A program made the position numbers and the translations under genes. From Anaerolineales bacterium (GTDB taxonomy: Bacteria; Chloroflexota; Anaerolineae; 4572-78; J111), in NCBI GenBank assembly GCA_015075185.1, contig JABTUW010000005.1:62001-126000 (forward strand): DNA of 64,000 nt, given 5' to 3'. Shown here in pieces: positions 44,478 through 51,896 of the stretch. The notes under the pieces were generated by a model, which saw nothing but the letters and a program-made list of their open reading frames with translations, was not told the DNA's origin and searched no databases. Position 1 is the first letter of the stretch. Each line of letters opens with the position of its first letter.

Positions 44478-44546
44478 GACCAAAAAGAATGGCACACTGG
44501 GTTTTAGCTGGTCTCGCTCAATTTTCACTCAAACTAAAATATCCAA
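44478..44546. repeat. 69-bp repeat R1, copy 1
   Basis: About 90% identical, without gaps, to 47245-47313; shared core CTCGCTCAATTTTCACTCAA. It lies directly upstream of the FG-GAP gene (minus strand), as copy 2 lies upstream of the small gene at 46903, so it may carry a shared promoter/leader or be a transposed element. Confidence 0.75.
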
Positions 44547-44560
44547 TGTTTGCTACTGAA

Positions 44561-44712
44561 TTACTCATTACCTGTCTGAGCAGGCTTACTTTCCATTAAC
44601 TCACTCCGCAAAAAATCCACCATCTCCTCAAAGCTAGCAAAAGCCCACTGCCGCTGCTCGCCTGAAACCTCCTGCACCCCAAAACGCCACACCGAGGGCT
44701 GACCCGACCCAC
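44561..44712 (-). pseudogene. 5'-truncated copy of the small YLLRCWQE-type protein
   Basis: Reads GSGQPSVWRFGVQEVSGEQR, then QWAFASFEEMVDFLRSEL to a TAA at 44561. It matches the intact gene at 46903-47118 along the C-terminal two thirds but lacks the start and the YLLRCWQE segment. Upstream sequence diverges sharply at about 44712. Confidence 0.7.
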
Positions 44713-44924
44713 GAATAATCTTCCTTATCTTGGAATTTAAGTTGCCACTTCGGGACTCCGCCTATGGCGAATCTGTATCAACCGCAATGTCCTGCGCGGT
44801 ACACGCATAACGCCCCCAGTGTAAGCAGCTGCCGGGCCAGCAGGGTTAGGCACGTTTACCAAAGCCTTGGCGGGCAAAGTGTGACTGCAAATTGCCTCGT
44901 TTGGCCGTCAGTTTGCCGCTGTTG
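44713..44924. other. Gap without recognised gene
   Basis: Nothing that I can support. The sequence is probably the breakpoint side of the truncated duplicate. Confidence 0.3.
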
Positions 44925-45473
44925 TTAGGGCCACTCGACCGAATAAACGGCAAATATCCGAAATGGCCCGGGTTCTGAATACGTGAACCGACCGCTGACT
45001 AATAAGTGCTGGGCTTGCTCGAGTGAAGCTAGCAGACAATGCGAATTGGTCTCCACTTCGCCAGCCAAGTAATTACAGGACAGCGGCGAACACTCTGCGC
45101 TGGTCCCGGCTGAGAAAGTCACCACATCGAAGCCTTCCAGATTTTTCAGGGTGGGAAGCACGACGGCAGTTGGGAAGCCCAGCTCAGGCTCAAAGCCGAT
45201 CCAGTCCCCTATGTCTTCGTCAAACTGAAGTTCATAGACTTCATAATAGAAGAGCCGTGTCCCCGCCAACTCAATCGCGTGTTCGTTAGCCAAGCGCCGG
45301 ATGATTTCGGGGGAATCAAAGAGCCAGTAGCCATTGTGCTGCCAATAGGGGATATAGTTCGCGAAGTTCTTCGAGATGCAGTTACTGACCGAGTTAATAT
45401 CCACGACCGCTTCAGCTTGAAGCTGGTCTGGGCGAAGGCTCACCCGCTTTGCCCTATATCCAACTGGGATCAT
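44925..45473 (-). CDS. Conserved hypothetical protein
   Basis: 182 residues from MIPVGYRAKRVSLRPDQLQA. Distinct blocks are NYIPYWQHNGYWLFDSPEII, then FDVVTFSAGTSAECSPLSCN and a C-terminal GPFRIFAVYSVEWP. The SAGTSAECSPLSCN segment with two Cys and the conserved tail give the impression of a real, conserved family, which I have seen in Chloroflexota and Planctomycetes but cannot name. No signal or membrane segment. It is next to FdtA-like cupins; no functional link is visible. Confidence 0.65.
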   Translation of the reverse strand: MIPVGYRAKRVSLRPDQLQAEAVVDINSVSNCISKNFANYIPYWQHNGYWLFDSPEIIRRLANEHAIELAGTRLFYYEVYELQFDEDIGDWIGFEPELGFPTAVVLPTLKNLEGFDVVTFSAGTSAECSPLSCNYLAGEVETNSHCLLASLEQAQHLLVSGRFTYSEPGPFRIFAVYSVEWP

Positions 45474-45536
45474 AAGATTTCATCCACGGTCACCAAAAAA
45501 CAAGAATCTCCTGAAGGGCCACATTTAGGCAATAAA

Positions 45537-45755
45537 TTAGGCCAGGTTAACAAGTTGTTCTCCCAACTGATGTAAAGTTTGCTTTAAATGGTCGTGCCTT
45601 ATTTTAAGTGCAGCCAACTCCTGGCCGATATCATCAACTTCGGTTGGTCCTGGCTTTGGGCTGCTGCCGTTGGAATGATCAACAGATGTTTGCTGGTTAA
45701 GTGATTTGCTGTAGTAACAGCCGATTTCTTGATTGGATAATTTTGGTAAAAACAT
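45537..45755 (-). CDS. Small hypothetical protein
   Basis: 72 residues from MFLPKLSNQEIGCYYSKSLN; GGAGG 7 nt upstream marks the start at 45755 rather than 45791. The second half is a coiled coil (DIGQELAALKIRHDHLKQTL). It follows the FdtA-like gene by 26 bp and is likely cotranscribed. Unknown role. Confidence 0.5.
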   Translation of the reverse strand: MFLPKLSNQEIGCYYSKSLNQQTSVDHSNGSSPKPGPTEVDDIGQELAALKIRHDHLKQTLHQLGEQLVNLA

Positions 45756-45781
45756 TTTTTTGCCTCCGTTTGATTTGAATA

Positions 45782-46222
45782 TCACGAACATTTTTGTCTG
45801 ACCGTCTTAAATTCCAGGAATTGACCATAGTCGCGAATATATTCATTTTCATCGTAGGGTAATGAAGCCAAGACCATACAGACACTGCCAGCCGAGAGGT
45901 TTACCACTTCTGTCCAAATGTGTCCTGGGATGTATATACCCCTATTGGGCTGGTTCAGACTAATCTTTCTCTTCTCTTGACTGTCATCCAGGATAAGGTC
46001 AAAACTACCCGTCACCGGTATAATGAGCTGCTGGAGCTTTTTGTGGGCGTGCCCTCCCCGTGTTTTTCCGGCAGGCACATTGTACAGATAGTAAACCCTG
46101 GCGATCTGGAAAGGCAGGTGAAGCCCTCCAGCCACCGGGGTGAGATTAATCTCTTTCCTCTGGACCCTGGGCAAATCCATTATTTTACAATCGTGAACGG
46201 TTATCACGGTAACCTCCTTCAT
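45782..46222 (-). CDS. FdtA/QdtA/WxcM-like cupin (sugar 3,4-ketoisomerase family)
   Basis: 146 residues from MKEVTVITVHDCKIMDLPRV. Cupin motifs VYYLYNVPAGKTRGGHAHKK (putative active-site His pair in GGHAHKK) and FDLILDDSQEKRKISLNQPN, then IYIPGHIWTEV, are close to dTDP-6-deoxy-hexulose 3,4-ketoisomerases. The C-terminal YDENEYIRDYGQFLEF is intact. These enzymes prepare unusual deoxy- or amino-sugars for surface glycans. No dTDP-sugar genes adjoin. The upstream gene is a degenerate paralogue. The start is uncertain because no strong SD is visible. Confidence 0.8.
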   Translation of the reverse strand: MKEVTVITVHDCKIMDLPRVQRKEINLTPVAGGLHLPFQIARVYYLYNVPAGKTRGGHAHKKLQQLIIPVTGSFDLILDDSQEKRKISLNQPNRGIYIPGHIWTEVVNLSAGSVCMVLASLPYDENEYIRDYGQFLEFKTVRQKCS

Positions 46223-46263
46223 CACCCTGTCGGAACTAAAAAGAGATCTTTTGCTCAGGACAG

Positions 46264-46785
46264 TCAGGAAGCCAGAATCAGGATAACAGCACCGGTTGAA
46301 CAACTTTCTATTTGCCACGAAACTGTATTAGGCACGTACAGACCGATGTCGGGCTGGTTCAAAGAACACTGCTTCTTGCCGGTGCTGTTATTGAGGATGA
46401 CCTCGATACTACCAGAAATAGCGATGATGAACCCGTGCTGTTCTTGGCAGACATAGCTGCCCAGCATTGCTTCATCCGTTGTATCATACAACCAGGAGGC
46501 TGATCGAATCTTGAAAGGAATGTGTCTCTCCTCTTCAATAAAGGATAGGCAGCCCCGTAGATCGGTAATTTTGGGTAATTGAATCATCTGATGCGCTGGT
46601 TCAATCTCGACAGGGCTGTGCCTGCTGCTCCTGTTGAAGGATAAATTTACAGGATGATGGGTCAGGTGAGATCGCTGAAGATTCTGAAAATCTTGGCCAG
46701 CTTCGCCGGAGATGTATCGCCTGCGGCTGGCCTTTTTGAATTGAACAGCCACCGCTGCCGTAACTTGCTGCTGTACTAAGGTCAT
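46264..46785 (-). CDS. Degenerate FdtA/WxcM-like cupin
   Basis: 173 residues; GGGGGGA precedes the ATG at 46785. Residues 1-66 are not family-like. From MIQLPKITDLRGCLSFIEEE onward it follows the FdtA fold (SGSIEVILNN, NQPDIGLYVPNTVSWQIESC). The GGHAHKK site of the paralogue is replaced by GSYVCQEQHGF, so catalytic His residues are lost. It stops at ILAS, about 18 residues earlier than its neighbour. Either a non-catalytic partner of the adjacent isomerase or a decaying duplicate. Confidence 0.65.
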   Translation of the reverse strand: MTLVQQQVTAAVAVQFKKASRRRYISGEAGQDFQNLQRSHLTHHPVNLSFNRSSRHSPVEIEPAHQMIQLPKITDLRGCLSFIEEERHIPFKIRSASWLYDTTDEAMLGSYVCQEQHGFIIAISGSIEVILNNSTGKKQCSLNQPDIGLYVPNTVSWQIESCSTGAVILILAS

Positions 46786-46902
46786 AATTTCCCCCCTGTG
46801 TTCTCACCTATGTACTCGATGATTCAGTGTCAGGCTTTGAGTTGAGGTAGACCCTCATTAACCCTCATTGCCTCTGCCCTGATTCTAAACTGAATTACTC
46901 TT

Positions 46903-47118
46903 TTAGTCGTGGGAAAGCTCAGGCCCCCACAACTCGTTCAGTAAAAAATCCACCACCGCCTCAAAACTGCCAAAAGTCCACTGCCGCTGCTCCCCTGAAA
47001 CCTCCTGCACTCCAAAGCGCCACACCGAGGACTGACCCGACCCGGCGGCCTGTTCCTGCCAGCAGCGCAACAAGTAGGAGCGATAGAGCCTCGCCTTCTT
47101 TCGTTGCATCCGGATCAT
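46903..47118 (-). CDS. Small conserved Chloroflexota-type protein (YLLRCWQE family)
   Basis: 71 residues. YRSYLLRCWQEQAAGSGQSS, then VWRFGVQEVSGEQRQWTFGS and FEAVVDFL. Short proteins with YLLRCWQE…SxWRFxxEE…FxxLExLxxFL recur in Chloroflexota genomes (recollection); function unknown. The start could be either ATG at 47118 or 47109. A truncated second copy lies at 44561-44712, and both copies adjoin an R1 repeat. Confidence 0.65.
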   Translation of the reverse strand: MIRMQRKKARLYRSYLLRCWQEQAAGSGQSSVWRFGVQEVSGEQRQWTFGSFEAVVDFLLNELWGPELSHD

Positions 47119-47244
47119 CCAGCCCTAACTTCGCTGAATTTCTTTTGATAACATTGGAGAAAACTTATGGTATACTGCTACTATAGTGGGCGACCGTTCA
47201 GCCATCGTTTAAAAATCGTTCAGACCGGGTCAGTTTTTGAAAGT

Positions 47245-47313
47245 GACTAAAAAGAATTGCACATTGGATTTTAACTTGTCTCGCTCAATTTTCACTCAAA
47301 CAAAAATATCCAA
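47245..47313. repeat. 69-bp repeat R1, copy 2
   Basis: Ungapped match to 44478-44546. It ends 34 bp before the candidate structured RNA copy B and lies upstream of the small gene on the minus strand. Confidence 0.75.
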
Positions 47314-47346
47314 GATTATCAGATGAATTGTGAGCCACACACCTTT

Positions 47347-47460
47347 GTCTCGTAGAGGATAGGCCGGTCAATTGACCGTGATGTAGGCTTCTGCACTGCC
47401 GGACCATTGCCCCGGACAGGCTCACACCCTCTACGCGGGGTTGCGGCCCGTGCAGAAGCC
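47347..47460 (+). ncRNA. Candidate structured RNA, copy B
   Basis: P1: CGTAGAGG (47351-47358) with CCTCTACG (47428-47435). Hairpin CGGTC-AATT-GACCG (47365-47378); hairpin CCGG/CCGG (47399-47402, 47412-47415). GGCTTCTGCAC (47386-47396) pairs perfectly over 11 bp with GTGCAGAAGCC (47450-47460), crossing P1, so a pseudoknot. Copy A keeps every helix with different loops and partly different stems. It ends 11 bp before the stop of the hydrolase gene on the other strand. No riboswitch or ribozyme class that I know fits. Confidence 0.5.
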
Positions 47461-47470
47461 ATTTTATACT

Positions 47471-48259
47471 TCACAAACCTTGCTGGTTGAGCCAGTCCAA
47501 TATCCGATTTGCCACAGACTGCCAGCCGGTGTCCAACATCATGGCATGTCCTATGTCAGAAAATAACGCTACCTGGGCATTGTACGCCCGCGCTGTCGCC
47601 TCAACTTCAGCCGGGGACAGAATGTAATCAGTATTTGTCCCTAGCACCAGCATGGGCGTATTGACCTTCGCAGGTCGAGGCAGGTTAAGCATCATCATAT
47701 CGACGTAAGCCCGATAGGACTCGTCCTGCACGCGCTGGTGGTAAGCTGACAGTTTTTGCTCAGGTAAATTGTCACAAAAGTAAGCTTTTCTGTAGAGGTC
47801 AGGCGTGCCAACAACATGGATCAGGCTGAGGGTTAAGTTGGCTTTTAGAAAGGAGCCAAATTGGCGGCGGGCGACGCGCAAGGTGGCTGGAATCAAGCCC
47901 GTGGGGGGCCCAGAGCCCAGTAATACTGCGGCCGGCGCTCGGTGAGACTCCAGATATTTCTGGATGACCATTCCGCCCATGGAGTGTCCTACCAATATCG
48001 GCGGCCTCTCCAATTGGTCTACCACCTGGGCCACGTCGGCCGCAAAATCCTTCAGAGGAGTCCAGCGGAGCCGTTCGCGCCCCTGGCTGGCGCCGTGACC
48101 GCGTAAGCTTAAGGCATGAGATTGGTAGCCATGCTGGGCGAAGTAGGGCAGAAAATGCTCCGACCAACACCAGGCCCCATGCCACATGCCATGCACAAAC
48201 AATATGGGCGTGGGATGAGCACCGGCTGGAGGTGCTTGAGTAATTACTTCCAATTGCAT
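47471..48259 (-). CDS. Alpha/beta hydrolase
   Basis: 262 residues from MQLEVITQAPPAGAH, with AGGAGG 7 nt upstream; an in-frame start at 48343 is less likely. Oxyanion region LFVHGMWHGAWCWSEHF, nucleophile GHSMGG (Ser), acid in LGTNTDYILSP (Asp), base in SDIGHAMML (His): a complete triad. The type resembles esterases and lipases of the MenH/RutD-like group. No signal peptide. Divergent from the XRE-ATPase regulator; the shared upstream region contains a tandem repeat, so the regulator may control it. Confidence 0.85.
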   Translation of the reverse strand: MQLEVITQAPPAGAHPTPILFVHGMWHGAWCWSEHFLPYFAQHGYQSHALSLRGHGASQGRERLRWTPLKDFAADVAQVVDQLERPPILVGHSMGGMVIQKYLESHRAPAAVLLGSGPPTGLIPATLRVARRQFGSFLKANLTLSLIHVVGTPDLYRKAYFCDNLPEQKLSAYHQRVQDESYRAYVDMMMLNLPRPAKVNTPMLVLGTNTDYILSPAEVEATARAYNAQVALFSDIGHAMMLDTGWQSVANRILDWLNQQGL

Positions 48260-48357
48260 TTTTGGCCTCCTAAGAGCCTTACCGAGCATTGAACCATCCG
48301 GTTTTTTATTGACAACGTTATTAAAGCATGTTCGCGCCTCCAATATAAGATCACTGA

Positions 48358-48380
48358 GTGATACAAAAAGTGATACAAAA
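48358..48380. promoter_or_regulatory. Tandem 12-bp direct repeat, possible operator
   Basis: Two copies of GTGATACAAAA spaced 12 bp apart, just upstream of the -35 box of the XRE regulator promoter and within the divergent intergenic region shared with the hydrolase. Confidence 0.5.
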
Positions 48381-48383
48381 TGC

Positions 48384-48412
48384 GAGACAATCGGCGTAAA
48401 CTATGCTATAAT
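48384..48412 (+). promoter_or_regulatory. Promoter of the XRE-ATPase-TPR regulator
   Basis: GAGACA, 17-bp spacer, perfect TATAAT (48407-48412), 91 bp upstream of the ATG. Confidence 0.55.
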
Positions 48413-48502
48413 TGCGGTACGCCCTTTAGATTTGACAATCTTAATAGCCACTTGCCAGATAAATTATTAATCCGTTGCATTACTAACGGATGAAGGGGGA
48501 CA

Positions 48503-51500
48503 ATGGAAGCTGAAGTCACATTTGGAACCTGGCTTAAACAACGTCGCCGCCTGTTGGATTTAACCCAAAAGGAGTTGGCCCGGCAGGTCGGCTGTGCGGT
48601 GGTCACTATTCGTAAATTCGAGGAGGATGACCGGCGTCCCTCCAAAGAACTGGCCGAACGCCTGGCCGGTTGCTTGGATATTTCCCCCGCAGAACAGGCT
48701 AACTTTGTTGCTTTTGCCCGGACCAAACCATTTCTAGACGCCGTCTCAACCCATAAGGGTTCTGGTGATCCCCGGTCACAGCTTCCCCCGGTGGATTCTA
48801 GAAAAAGGGTCCTATCTTCCCACCCGGAGACCATTCCACTGCCTGCCTTCCTAAAACAAGAAACCACATCCCCGGGAACTCCCCCGGTCTTCGTGGCCCG
48901 CGAACGTGAGCTGGCCGACCTGACCGCAGCCCTGGCTAGTGCCCAAAGTGGTCAAGGCGGGATAATCTTCGTCATTGGGGGGGCTGGGCGCGGCAAAACG
49001 ATGCTGGTGCAGGAATTTGCCCGGCAGGCTCAAGCCCTGGATGCCGAGTTACTTGTCGTCAACGGTTATTGCAATGCTCACACCGGGGTGGGCGATCCCT
49101 ACCTCCCTTTTCGGGAGGCGTTGACCTTATTGACCGGCGAGGTCGAAGCCAGGTGGGCTGGCGGCCTGATTTCTTCCGAACTTGCCCGACGATTGTGGCA
49201 GGCCATGTCTCTCACAATTCCGATGATTGTAGAACACGCGCCCGATCTGATCGGAAGTTTTGTGTCCGGCAAAGCTTTGCGTGAGCGGGCAACTGCGATT
49301 GCCTCGGCCGACACATCGTGGTTCGAGCGGTTGGCCGCAATCACCACTACTGAGCAAGGGGCAAAGTTGGAACAACAGCGTATCTTTGCCCAATTCACCG
49401 CTGTGTTCACCGCTATTGCCACTCAACGGCCCATACTACTGATTCTGGAAGACCTCCAGTGGGTTGACCCCGCCTCTACTAACTTGCTATTTCATCTGAG
49501 CCGTGAGGTGGGTCACAGCCGCATTCTCATGGTTGGCACCTACCGACCCGAGGAGGTTGTCCTGGGATGGGACGATATACCCCATCCATTGGTGGGTATC
49601 CTGAGTGAACTCAAACGGCGGCATGGGGATATTTGGCTCGACCTAGGCAGGTTGGCTCCAGCGCAAGGCCGCCACTTTGTCGAGGCCTACCTGGACACGC
49701 AGCCTAATCGGTTAAGCCGGGACTTTCGCGAAAAGCTCTTCCGTCACACCGGTGGGCACGCTTTGTTCACCGTTGAACTGCTGCGGGAGATGCATAACCG
49801 GCGCGAGATTTACCCAGACGAACAGGGCTATTGGGTGGCCGGCGAAACCATTGGCTGGCAAACGCTGCCAACCAAGGTTGAAGGCGTGATCGAGCGGCGT
49901 ATCAATCGCCTGACCAAAGCGCTGCAGGCTGTGCTTACTATTGCCAGTGTCGAAGGCGAGTCTTTCACCGCCGAGGTCGTGGCTCGAGTCCAACAGTTAA
50001 GTGAAAGGGGCATAGTCCAACGCCTGAGTCAAGAGTTGGATAAGCAGCACCGGCTGGTCACAGCCCAGACCTTGGAATGGCTGGCAAAGCAGCGGTTGTC
50101 CATTTATCGCTTCCGGCACAACCTGTTCCAGCATTACCTGTACCAGCGCCTGGACGAGACAGAGCGAGCCTATTTGCATGAGGAAGTTGGGACGGTACTG
50201 GAGGATTTGTATGGAGAGCAGCGTGAAAAAATTGCGGTTCAATTAGCGCGCCACTTTGAACTGGCTGGGTTCATCGAAAAAGCAGTGGCCTATTTGCGCC
50301 TGGCCGGAGAACAGGCCAGGCGATTGTCGGCCTACCAGGAGGCCCTGGCCCATTTCAGTCAAGCCTTGACCTTACTTGAAACGTTGGAGCCGACCGCTGC
50401 ACGCACCCAACAAGAAATCACCTTGTATGCCGCGCTGGGCTTTCTACATCAGATGACCAAGGGGTTGGGTGCCCCTGAGGTGGAAGAAGCTTATGAGCGG
50501 GCCTGGCAGCTCTGTCAACACGAAGACCTCGAGGATACGTCCCAGTCGTTCCAGGTACAGTGGGGCTTGTGGATGTATTATGCCGTGCGATCAGATTATC
50601 AGACGGCCGGTGAACTGGCGCAACGGTTGTGGACGCTGGGTCAAAAGGTGCAAGATCCAACCCTAGTCCTGCCAAGTCACCGGGCGGTGGGAACGACATA
50701 TTTTTGGATGGGCCGATTTGCCCTGACCCGTCCCCACTGGGAAGAGGTCTTTGCCCATTATAATCCCGAAGATCATGCTCTGGCCTTTTCCTATGGCGGA
50801 ACCGATATTAAGCTGCACTGCCTGATTTTTAATGCCAATACATTGTGCTGGCTTGGTTATCCCGACCAAGGTTTCAAAATGAGCCAAGAGGCGCTGACCT
50901 TTGCCCAAGGCCTGTCTCATCCTTACAGTTTGGCTGCTGCCTTCTTTTTTGCAGCATGGTTTCATTCCTCACGCCGGGAGAGAACAGCAGCGCAACCGTT
51001 GGTTGAGGTGGCCATCAGCCTTTCGACCGAACATGGCTTTCCTTTCTGGCTAAACGTGGGTAGGATCGTGCGAGTCTGGGCCTTAGCTGAGGAAGGGCAA
51101 GTTGAGGCCAGGATTCCAGAGATGCAGCAGGCCCTGGCGGCTTACCAGGCGACCGGGGCAACGATTTTTCGAGTGTATGGCCTGGCCCTCCTGACTGAGA
51201 TGTATAGCCAGGTGAACCAGGTCGAGCAGGGGTTAGCGGCGGTTGATGAAGCGTTAGCGACCATGATTGAAACGAATGAGCGATTTTGGGAGGCGGAATT
51301 GCACCGGCTCAAGGGAGAGTTGTTATTGAAGGCTGAAGACAGAGGGCTTGTCCGGAGCGAAGTCGAAGGAATGACGGCTGAAGAGTCACCGGAAGCGTGT
51401 TTTCAACATGCCATCAAGGTGGCCCAGCACCAGCAGGCAAAATTCTTGGAGTTACGAGCCGTGATGAGCTTAAGCCGCTTGTGGCAGAGGCAAGAAAAAA

Positions 51501-51613
51501 AAGAAGCTGCCCGGCTCGTGCTGGCAGAGACCTACGGCTGGTTCACCGAAGGGTTTGATACGGTGGACTTACAGGAGGCGCAGGCACTCTTGGAAGAACT
51601 TCAAGCAAACTGA
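48503..51613 (+). CDS. XRE-type HTH regulator with STAND/AAA ATPase and TPR domains
   Basis: 1036 residues. Residues 5-70 are a helix-turn-helix (LKQRRRLLDLTQKELARQVG, CAVVTIRKFEEDDRRPSKEL). Walker A is IGGAGRGKTMLVQEF near residue 158 and Walker B is PILLILEDLQWVDP. Residues about 590 to the end are TPR-like repeats (AYQEALAHFSQALTLLE). Same logic as the BTAD regulator at 26884-30399 but with a different DNA-binding domain. GGGGGA precedes the ATG. The ligand-binding TPR domain gives no hint of the signal. Confidence 0.9.
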   Translation: MEAEVTFGTWLKQRRRLLDLTQKELARQVGCAVVTIRKFEEDDRRPSKELAERLAGCLDISPAEQANFVAFARTKPFLDAVSTHKGSGDPRSQLPPVDSRKRVLSSHPETIPLPAFLKQETTSPGTPPVFVARERELADLTAALASAQSGQGGIIFVIGGAGRGKTMLVQEFARQAQALDAELLVVNGYCNAHTGVGDPYLPFREALTLLTGEVEARWAGGLISSELARRLWQAMSLTIPMIVEHAPDLIGSFVSGKALRERATAIASADTSWFERLAAITTTEQGAKLEQQRIFAQFTAVFTAIATQRPILLILEDLQWVDPASTNLLFHLSREVGHSRILMVGTYRPEEVVLGWDDIPHPLVGILSELKRRHGDIWLDLGRLAPAQGRHFVEAYLDTQPNRLSRDFREKLFRHTGGHALFTVELLREMHNRREIYPDEQGYWVAGETIGWQTLPTKVEGVIERRINRLTKALQAVLTIASVEGESFTAEVVARVQQLSERGIVQRLSQELDKQHRLVTAQTLEWLAKQRLSIYRFRHNLFQHYLYQRLDETERAYLHEEVGTVLEDLYGEQREKIAVQLARHFELAGFIEKAVAYLRLAGEQARRLSAYQEALAHFSQALTLLETLEPTAARTQQEITLYAALGFLHQMTKGLGAPEVEEAYERAWQLCQHEDLEDTSQSFQVQWGLWMYYAVRSDYQTAGELAQRLWTLGQKVQDPTLVLPSHRAVGTTYFWMGRFALTRPHWEEVFAHYNPEDHALAFSYGGTDIKLHCLIFNANTLCWLGYPDQGFKMSQEALTFAQGLSHPYSLAAAFFFAAWFHSSRRERTAAQPLVEVAISLSTEHGFPFWLNVGRIVRVWALAEEGQVEARIPEMQQALAAYQATGATIFRVYGLALLTEMYSQVNQVEQGLAAVDEALATMIETNERFWEAELHRLKGELLLKAEDRGLVRSEVEGMTAEESPEACFQHAIKVAQHQQAKFLELRAVMSLSRLWQRQEKKEAARLVLAETYGWFTEGFDTVDLQEAQALLEELQAN

Positions 51614-51679
51614 AAGCCTTTATTAACGCTTGAGCTACGGGAGCCATGGGTTGTAACTAACAGTTTGCGGCTTGCTTTT

Positions 51680-51725
51680 GCCAAATAAAAAGGGGTGAGA
51701 AAACCGGCCGGCTTTCACACCCCTT
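51680..51725 (-). terminator. Intrinsic terminator of the dehydratase/SDR operon
   Basis: AAGGGGTG (51690-51697) pairs with CACCCCTT (51718-51725), with an inner GAAA/TTTC stem and a CCGGCCGG loop. On the minus strand it is followed by TTTTATTTGG. It sits 172 bp after the dehydratase stop. The rest of 51614-51896 shows no gene. Confidence 0.65.
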
Positions 51726-51896
51726 GAAACTGCATCAAGAAAACTACACCAGAGTCTTCCATAAGAAGGCACAAAGCCAGAAGGTAGGCCGGCAAACAGC
51801 CGGTCGCTGGGCAGACCCAGGCAAGGTACCGGTTTGACTCCTTGGATGTAGATGTCGCTATAAGCAAAAAGTGGTCTCCGTGGCCTGCTTTTGGTT

